In this document: in pieces, positions 50,684 to 54,920 of the stretch
Position numbering within the stretch: the stretch's first letter is position 1
How the letters are laid out: each line of letters opens with the position of its first letter
Assembly: GCA_013816725.1 (NCBI GenBank)
Contig: JACDEA010000001.1
Coordinates: 1-54,920 of the forward strand
Direction: 5' to 3'
Length of the DNA stretch: 54,920 nt
DNA from: Actinomycetota bacterium
GTDB taxonomy: Bacteria; Actinomycetota; Acidimicrobiia; Acidimicrobiales; JACDEA01
Program-made: the position numbers and the translations under genes
Notes under the pieces: generated by a model
What the model saw: only the letters and a program-made list of their open reading frames with translations
What the model was told of the DNA's origin: nothing
Database searches by the model: none

Positions 50684-51916
50684 ATGGTCGACATGAAGAC
50701 CGATCCCGACGCCGCTGGCCTCGACGCTCGCCTCCTGAACCGCATCGGCGACCACCTGCGAGAGCGGTACATCGAGCCCCAGAAGATCGCCGGTTGCCAG
50801 GTCGCGGTGCTGCGCCACGGCGCGGTCGGCTACGCCGAATCGTTCGGTTCGATGGATCTCGAGCGGGCCAAGCCGGTCGCCGACGACACGATCTGGCGGA
50901 TCTACTCGATGACCAAGCCGATCATCGGCGTCGCCCTGATGACGCTCTACGAGCGCGGTCACTTCCAGCTCAACGATCCGGTGTCGCGATGGATCCCCGC
51001 CTGGAAGGACCTCAAGGTCCGCGAGCGGTCCGAGAACGGCGACGTGCGATCGGTCGAGCCGCACCATCCGATGTCGGTGCGCGACACCCTCATGCACATG
51101 ACCGGTTTGGGCTGGGGCATCGACGGACCCATGCAGATGGAGCGCTTCATGGAGGCGATGGTGGCGCTGCGCGGCGGGGCCGACGGCACCCTCGAGCAGA
51201 TGGTGACGAACCTGGCCGGGCACCCGCTCGAGTTCCACCCGGGCGAGCGCTGGCTCTACGGCGTGTCGACCGACATCGTCGGTTACCTCATCGAGCAGAT
51301 GTCGGGCCAGCGGCTCGACGACTTCCTGCGCGAGAACATCTTCGAGCCGCTCCAGATGGGCGACACCGGATTCAGCGTGGTCGATGACGACATCGGTCGG
51401 CTGGCGGCCAACTACGGGCGGCGTCGCAACAAGACCCTCGCCCTGATCGACGATCCCGAGCGCAGCTCGTATCGACGGCCACCGTCGTTCCTGTCGGGCG
51501 GCGGTGGGCTGGTGTCGACGCTGGAGGACTACGCCCGCTTCTGTCAGATGCTCGTCAACGGCGGCGAACTCGACGGTGTGCGCGTCGTCGGCCGCAAGAC
51601 CGTCGACCTCATGCGCACGAACCACCTCCCCAACAATGGCGAGCTGCGGCATTACGCGGTGCCCGGCGGTTACGGCGAGGTCGGCTTCGACGGCGTCGGG
51701 TTCGGCCTCACGATGGCCGTGGGCTTGGGCGAGGCGGCCACGCAGACCGTCGGCGCCGCCGGCGACTACTACTGGGGCGGCGCGGCGTCGACCATCTTCT
51801 GGATCGACCCGAACGAGGATCTCGCCGTCGTGTTCATGACCCAGCTCATGCCGTCGGGCACGTTCAACTTCCGCGGCCAGCTGCGGGCGCTCGTGTACCC
51901 CGCCATCGTCGACTAA
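50684..51916 (+). CDS. class C beta-lactamase-fold serine hydrolase (EstB-like esterase)
   Basis: 410 residues. Catalytic motifs: SxxK in IYSMTKPIIG (near residue 70), Tyr-x-Ser in RWLYGVSTDIVG (replacing YxN), and WGGAAST in place of the KTG box. This combination is characteristic of EstB-type esterases rather than true beta-lactamases. No signal peptide, so it is probably cytosolic. It stands alone, divergent from the receiver gene. Substrate unknown; short-chain esters are typical in the family. Confidence 0.92.
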   Translation: MVDMKTDPDAAGLDARLLNRIGDHLRERYIEPQKIAGCQVAVLRHGAVGYAESFGSMDLERAKPVADDTIWRIYSMTKPIIGVALMTLYERGHFQLNDPVSRWIPAWKDLKVRERSENGDVRSVEPHHPMSVRDTLMHMTGLGWGIDGPMQMERFMEAMVALRGGADGTLEQMVTNLAGHPLEFHPGERWLYGVSTDIVGYLIEQMSGQRLDDFLRENIFEPLQMGDTGFSVVDDDIGRLAANYGRRRNKTLALIDDPERSSYRRPPSFLSGGGGLVSTLEDYARFCQMLVNGGELDGVRVVGRKTVDLMRTNHLPNNGELRHYAVPGGYGEVGFDGVGFGLTMAVGLGEAATQTVGAAGDYYWGGAASTIFWIDPNEDLAVVFMTQLMPSGTFNFRGQLRALVYPAIVD

Positions 51917-51951
51917 CCCACCGAGGGGCGCTCCTGAGACATCATCTGCCC

Positions 51952-52818
51952 ATGACCGAAACGTCGGTGGGCTCGGTGTCATCCGTTCTGCGGTTTCCGG
52001 TCAAGTCCATGCTGGGCGAAAACGTCGCTGCCGCGACCGTGAGCCAACGCGGCGTCGACGGCGACCGCGCCTACGCGCTCATCGACGAGGAGACCAACAA
52101 GGTCATCAGCGTGAAGCGGCCGCGGCGGTGGGGGCGGATCTTCGAACTGTCGGCGGCGACAAAGAGTGACGGACCAGTCGAGGTCACGTTCCCGGGCGGC
52201 GAGGCGATGGCGATCGACGACCCCGCCCTCCCCGATCGGCTCAGCGCCTTCTTCGGCCGGCGCGTCTCGGTTGCGGCCACGCCGCCGCCGGACGCAACGT
52301 TCGATGAGGCATGGGAGCGCGACCTCAAGGACGGCGCCGACCCGTACTTCGGTCTGCCCTCGCGCGACGAAGAGGGCGACGAGCTGATCGACGCCGGCGC
52401 GTTCATGAGCGGGCAGGGAAACTTCTTCAACTTTGGCGCCGTGCACCTCGTGACGACGGCGACGACGAAGCGGCTGTCGGAGGCGGCGCCCGACAGCAGG
52501 TTCGACGCTCGTCGCTTCCGGCCCAACATCGTCATCGACACCGACGAGGTGGGTTTCGTCGAGACCGGGTGGCAGGGTCACACGCTGGCCATCGGCGACG
52601 TACGGCTGTTGGTGACGTTCACCGTGCCCCGCTGCGTGATGACCACGCTCGCGCAGGGCGACCTGCCCGCCGACCGCGACGTGCTGCGGACCATCACCGC
52701 CGAGAACTCCGTCGACGTGTTCTCGACCGGGACGGCCTACCCGTGCGTGGGTGTGTACGGCGAAGTCGTCACCGGAGGCGACGTGCGCGTCGGCGACGCC
52801 GTCACGCTCATTTCTTAG
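51952..52818 (+). CDS. MOSC-domain protein (molybdenum cofactor sulfurase-like C-terminal family)
   Basis: 288 residues. An N-terminal beta-barrel (VLRFPVKSMLGENVAAATVS) leads to the MOSC domain with FRPNIVIDTDEVGFVETGWQ and the conserved Cys in FTVPRCVMTTLAQGDLP, the residue thought to carry the molybdenum cofactor in mARC/YcbX-type enzymes. An unusual acidic insertion lies between (ERDLKDGADPYFGLPSRDEE). It likely binds a sulfur- or oxygen-ligated molybdenum cofactor and reduces N-hydroxylated compounds. It converges with the MFS gene; the stops overlap by three bases. Confidence 0.9.
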   Translation: MTETSVGSVSSVLRFPVKSMLGENVAAATVSQRGVDGDRAYALIDEETNKVISVKRPRRWGRIFELSAATKSDGPVEVTFPGGEAMAIDDPALPDRLSAFFGRRVSVAATPPPDATFDEAWERDLKDGADPYFGLPSRDEEGDELIDAGAFMSGQGNFFNFGAVHLVTTATTKRLSEAAPDSRFDARRFRPNIVIDTDEVGFVETGWQGHTLAIGDVRLLVTFTVPRCVMTTLAQGDLPADRDVLRTITAENSVDVFSTGTAYPCVGVYGEVVTGGDVRVGDAVTLIS

Positions 52819-54026
52819 AGGTCGTCGAGCCGCGGCGCCTGTCGGATCGACGGGCTGACCGTTCCCCACACCGCCAGCGCCAGGCTGGCGACGGTGAAGA
52901 CCGCGATGGTGGAGCGGGGCGACACCGCGCCGAGGAGGACACCGGCGGTCAGGGGTCCGAGGGGCGCGATGAGAAGCGAGATCATGGTGCGGGCCGACTC
53001 GGCCCGACCGATAAGGCGGTCCGGCGTCATCGCTATGCGGTAGCCGTGGACGACGGAGTCCGTTGAGGGGATGGCGACGGCGGCGGGGAGGATACCGGCG
53101 GTCAACACGTAGACGCTGGGCCGGACGAGAAACGCGGCCGAGCCGACCGACACCCACAGCTCGAGCAGCAGGATGGCGCGCGGGCTCAGTGCGCGGCGAA
53201 CCAGCGGCGAGATCAACGCGCCCACCAACAGGCATGCGCCGAAGGCGGCCAACAGCAGCCCCACCTCGGCGCCCGAGAGACCCTGACGCTTGCCGATCAC
53301 CACGACGGCCAGGAGCACACCGGGACCGATGAAGTTGCCGACTCCGAACAGCAGCGCGCACGTCCGCAGGAAAGGGTGACTCCACAGGAATCGGAAGCCT
53401 TCGACCAACCGCGCACCGACGGGCCCGACGTCGGGCTCGCGTTCCTCCTCGAAGGGCGTCCGCATCGCGGCCAGCGAAAGGGTCGAGAACGCGTACGACG
53501 CCGCGTCGACCACGAACGGGAGGACGCGGGCCACGCCGAACAGCACGCCGCCCAAGGGCGGGCCGGCCAGCCCCACGACGGCTTGGCGGCCCGACTGCGC
53601 GCCGACCACGGCCGGCAGTTGTGGCCCGGGAACGACGGCGCGCAGCGCGCCGGCCTGCGCGGCTGAGAACAGCGCGGCGCCGGCGCCCTCGACGAAGGCG
53701 ACGAGGGGGATCTCCCAGTAGGCCAGGTGATGCGTCGCCACCGCCAGCGCCAGGCTCCCGATCGCGAGTACGCGCACGCCGTCGGCGAGAATCATCAGTC
53801 GCTTGCGCCCGAAACGGTCCGCAGCCAGTCCTGCCGGCAACGCGAGGAGCGCAAGGGGGACCATGCGGGCGAACGACACGACCCCGGCCCGGGCCGGTGA
53901 GTGGGTGACCGCCAGGACGAGCAGCGGATAAGCGATCGCCGTCGACTGCGTGCCCGCACTCGACAGCAGCTGTCCGCTCTGCAGGAGGACGAAGTCGCGG
54001 TTGCGCCGGAGGGGGACGGCGGTCAC
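52815..54026 (-). CDS. major facilitator superfamily transporter
   Basis: 403 residues from GTG 54026. About twelve helices, with the MFS loop signature AADRFGRKRLMILADGVRVL between helices 2 and 3 and a central loop (TPFEEEREPDVGPVGARLVE). The fold is closest to the DHA3/MFS_3 type drug and siderophore exporters. No regulator adjacent. The frame is open much further upstream, but that part overlaps the YihY gene in another frame and is incidental. Confidence 0.9.
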   Translation of the reverse strand: MTAVPLRRNRDFVLLQSGQLLSSAGTQSTAIAYPLLVLAVTHSPARAGVVSFARMVPLALLALPAGLAADRFGRKRLMILADGVRVLAIGSLALAVATHHLAYWEIPLVAFVEGAGAALFSAAQAGALRAVVPGPQLPAVVGAQSGRQAVVGLAGPPLGGVLFGVARVLPFVVDAASYAFSTLSLAAMRTPFEEEREPDVGPVGARLVEGFRFLWSHPFLRTCALLFGVGNFIGPGVLLAVVVIGKRQGLSGAEVGLLLAAFGACLLVGALISPLVRRALSPRAILLLELWVSVGSAAFLVRPSVYVLTAGILPAAVAIPSTDSVVHGYRIAMTPDRLIGRAESARTMISLLIAPLGPLTAGVLLGAVSPRSTIAVFTVASLALAVWGTVSPSIRQAPRLDDL

Positions 54027-54073
54027 TCCGTTGACGGTACCTACCGCCCGCCCGATACCGCCCGCTGAATCGC

Positions 54074-54920
54074 TCAGGCGGCGGCGTCGCGGCGCTCGAC
54101 CCGGCCGCCCCGGGTGACGTCGTCGGAGGGTTGGATGCCACGCCCGGCCGGCACTTCGATCGTGGCCTGGACCGTGCCGGCACGGCGCTCCCAACGGACG
54201 ACGTTGACCACAGCCGAGTACAACACCAGACGCGAGAACAGCAGCAGCCAGGCCAGCACCGCGAACACCACGCCGATCGATCCGTAGAGCGCCGAGGAGT
54301 TGGCCGCCGCGCGCGGTACGTAGATCCCGCCGACGACCTTGAGGACCTCCATGCCGACGGCGCCGAGAATCGCTCCGGGGACGACGGCCCGCCAGGGCAG
54401 GTGGCGGTTGGGAAGGACCTTGAACGTCCACGCCCAGAGCGCGAAGTTCACCACCAGCCCGACCGCCAATCCCACGGGGGCCACGAAGCCCGGCAGCCAG
54501 TTGATGATCGTCGTGACCGCCGACGCGCCGATGAAGAGCACGGCGGCGCCGATGAGCCACAACAGGCCCACGGCCTTGTCCTTGATGCCGCGCTCTTCGA
54601 CCTGCCACACCTGGTTCAGCGCGAACTGCAACGCATTGACAAGGCCGAGACCCGACCACAGCAGGCCGGCCAGGCCGATGGGAGCCGCGGCCTTGCGGCT
54701 CTCGGACGCGTTCTGCACCGCGTTGTGCACGACCCTCGCGCCCTCGCCGCTGAGGCCGAGGTTGGCGACGATCTTGCCGGCCACGTCGACGTTGCTCGAC
54801 GCGATGAACCCGATCACGGCGACGATCACCAGCAGCAGCGGGAACAGCGACAGGAAGCTGAAGTAGGTCACCGCGGCCGCGAGCGAGTTGCCGGCGTCGG
54901 CTTGAAAGCGACTCCCGGCA
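54074..54920 (-). CDS. YihY/BrkB-family membrane protein, 5' end cut by window edge
   Basis: At least 281 residues; the frame enters from the right edge without a start (FQADAGNSLAAAVTYFSFLS). Six helices and the family features YFSFLSLFPLLLVIVAVIGF, LGLVNALQFALNQVW, PGAILGAVGMEVLKVVGGIY and NSSALYGSIGVVFAVLAWLL are visible. The C-terminal 45 residues are polar. Formerly annotated as RNase BN, the family is a membrane protein of unknown function, not a nuclease. Confidence 0.92.
   Translation of the reverse strand, partial: AGSRFQADAGNSLAAAVTYFSFLSLFPLLLVIVAVIGFIASSNVDVAGKIVANLGLSGEGARVVHNAVQNASESRKAAAPIGLAGLLWSGLGLVNALQFALNQVWQVEERGIKDKAVGLLWLIGAAVLFIGASAVTTIINWLPGFVAPVGLAVGLVVNFALWAWTFKVLPNRHLPWRAVVPGAILGAVGMEVLKVVGGIYVPRAAANSSALYGSIGVVFAVLAWLLLFSRLVLYSAVVNVVRWERRAGTVQATIEVPAGRGIQPSDDVTRGGRVERRDAAA

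Noticed and set aside
51979..54183. 734-codon minus-strand open frame across the MOSC and MFS genes
   Set aside because: Arg/Pro-rich shadow composition; MOSC, MFS and YihY motifs are in other frames.
1..54920. CRISPR arrays or prophage structural genes
   Set aside because: No regularly spaced repeats and no capsid, portal, terminase or tail genes were seen anywhere in the window.

Overview
The window is GC-rich DNA with frequent GTG starts, dense ATGA/GTGA stop-start overlaps and families common in Actinomycetota (a TIGR03086-type protein, an EstB-like serine hydrolase, class III cyclases, a beta-propeller lipoprotein). It is most likely an actinobacterial chromosome, possibly from the Acidimicrobiia side, but that finer placement is a guess. 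Both ends look like ordinary chromosome; the middle (about 8.4-47.8 kb) is a layered genomic island.

Left chromosome (1-6.2 kb): a beta-propeller lipoprotein and a polysaccharide-deacetylase-like lipoprotein overlap by four bases. A three-gene signalling operon follows: a DivK-like receiver, a receiver/class III nucleotide cyclase, and an 879-residue protein made of two complete, diverged membrane histidine kinases in tandem. A frameshifted EVE-domain/PD-(D/E)XK nuclease/zinc-ribbon gene (6.7-8.3 kb) and transposase debris mark the edge of the island.

The island is organised by a tRNA-Arg(CCT) gene at 17,076. Parts of this tRNA recur in the same orientation at 8,936 (5' half), 35,948, 44,179 and 47,776 (3' halves that begin at the anticodon loop). 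These sites divide the region into four modules. Module A (9-17 kb) holds two Fic proteins, a large catalase and transposase remnants. Module B (17.1-36.0 kb) is a probable mobilizable element: a tyrosine integrase beside the tRNA, a reverse transcriptase + HEPN pair, a type I restriction-modification operon with a split HsdM and a half-sized HsdS, a MobF relaxase-helicase, an excisionase-like regulator, and a seven-gene operon built round a bacterial ubiquitin-like conjugation system (ubiquitin-like protein, E2-like protein, JAMM-E1 fusion, a 75-residue protein, a papain-like cysteine peptidase, a sigma factor and an HTH protein). Module C (36-44.2 kb) carries an extracytoplasmic thiol-redox operon (CcdA, TlpA-like protein, lipoproteins, propeller) and a SmtB/ArsR-CDF-CDF metal-efflux operon. 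Module D (44.2-47.8 kb) holds an FAD monooxygenase, an integrase remnant, an aminoglycoside-phosphotransferase-fold protein and an orphan LuxR-type HTH.

Right chromosome (47.9 kb to the end): a membrane protein coupled to an RNase II-family protein, a receiver protein, a beta-lactamase-fold hydrolase, a MOSC protein, an MFS transporter and a YihY/BrkB membrane protein cut by the window edge.

The best candidates for little-described biology are the ubiquitin-like operon with its extra peptidase and regulators (30.8-35.7 kb) and the RT-HEPN pair (18.5-20.6 kb). Both sit inside the tRNA-anchored element and look like defence cargo. At least four genes show single-base frameshifts. These may be true decay or assembly indels, and this cannot be settled from sequence alone. 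All family assignments rest on motifs read by eye; no database search was run.
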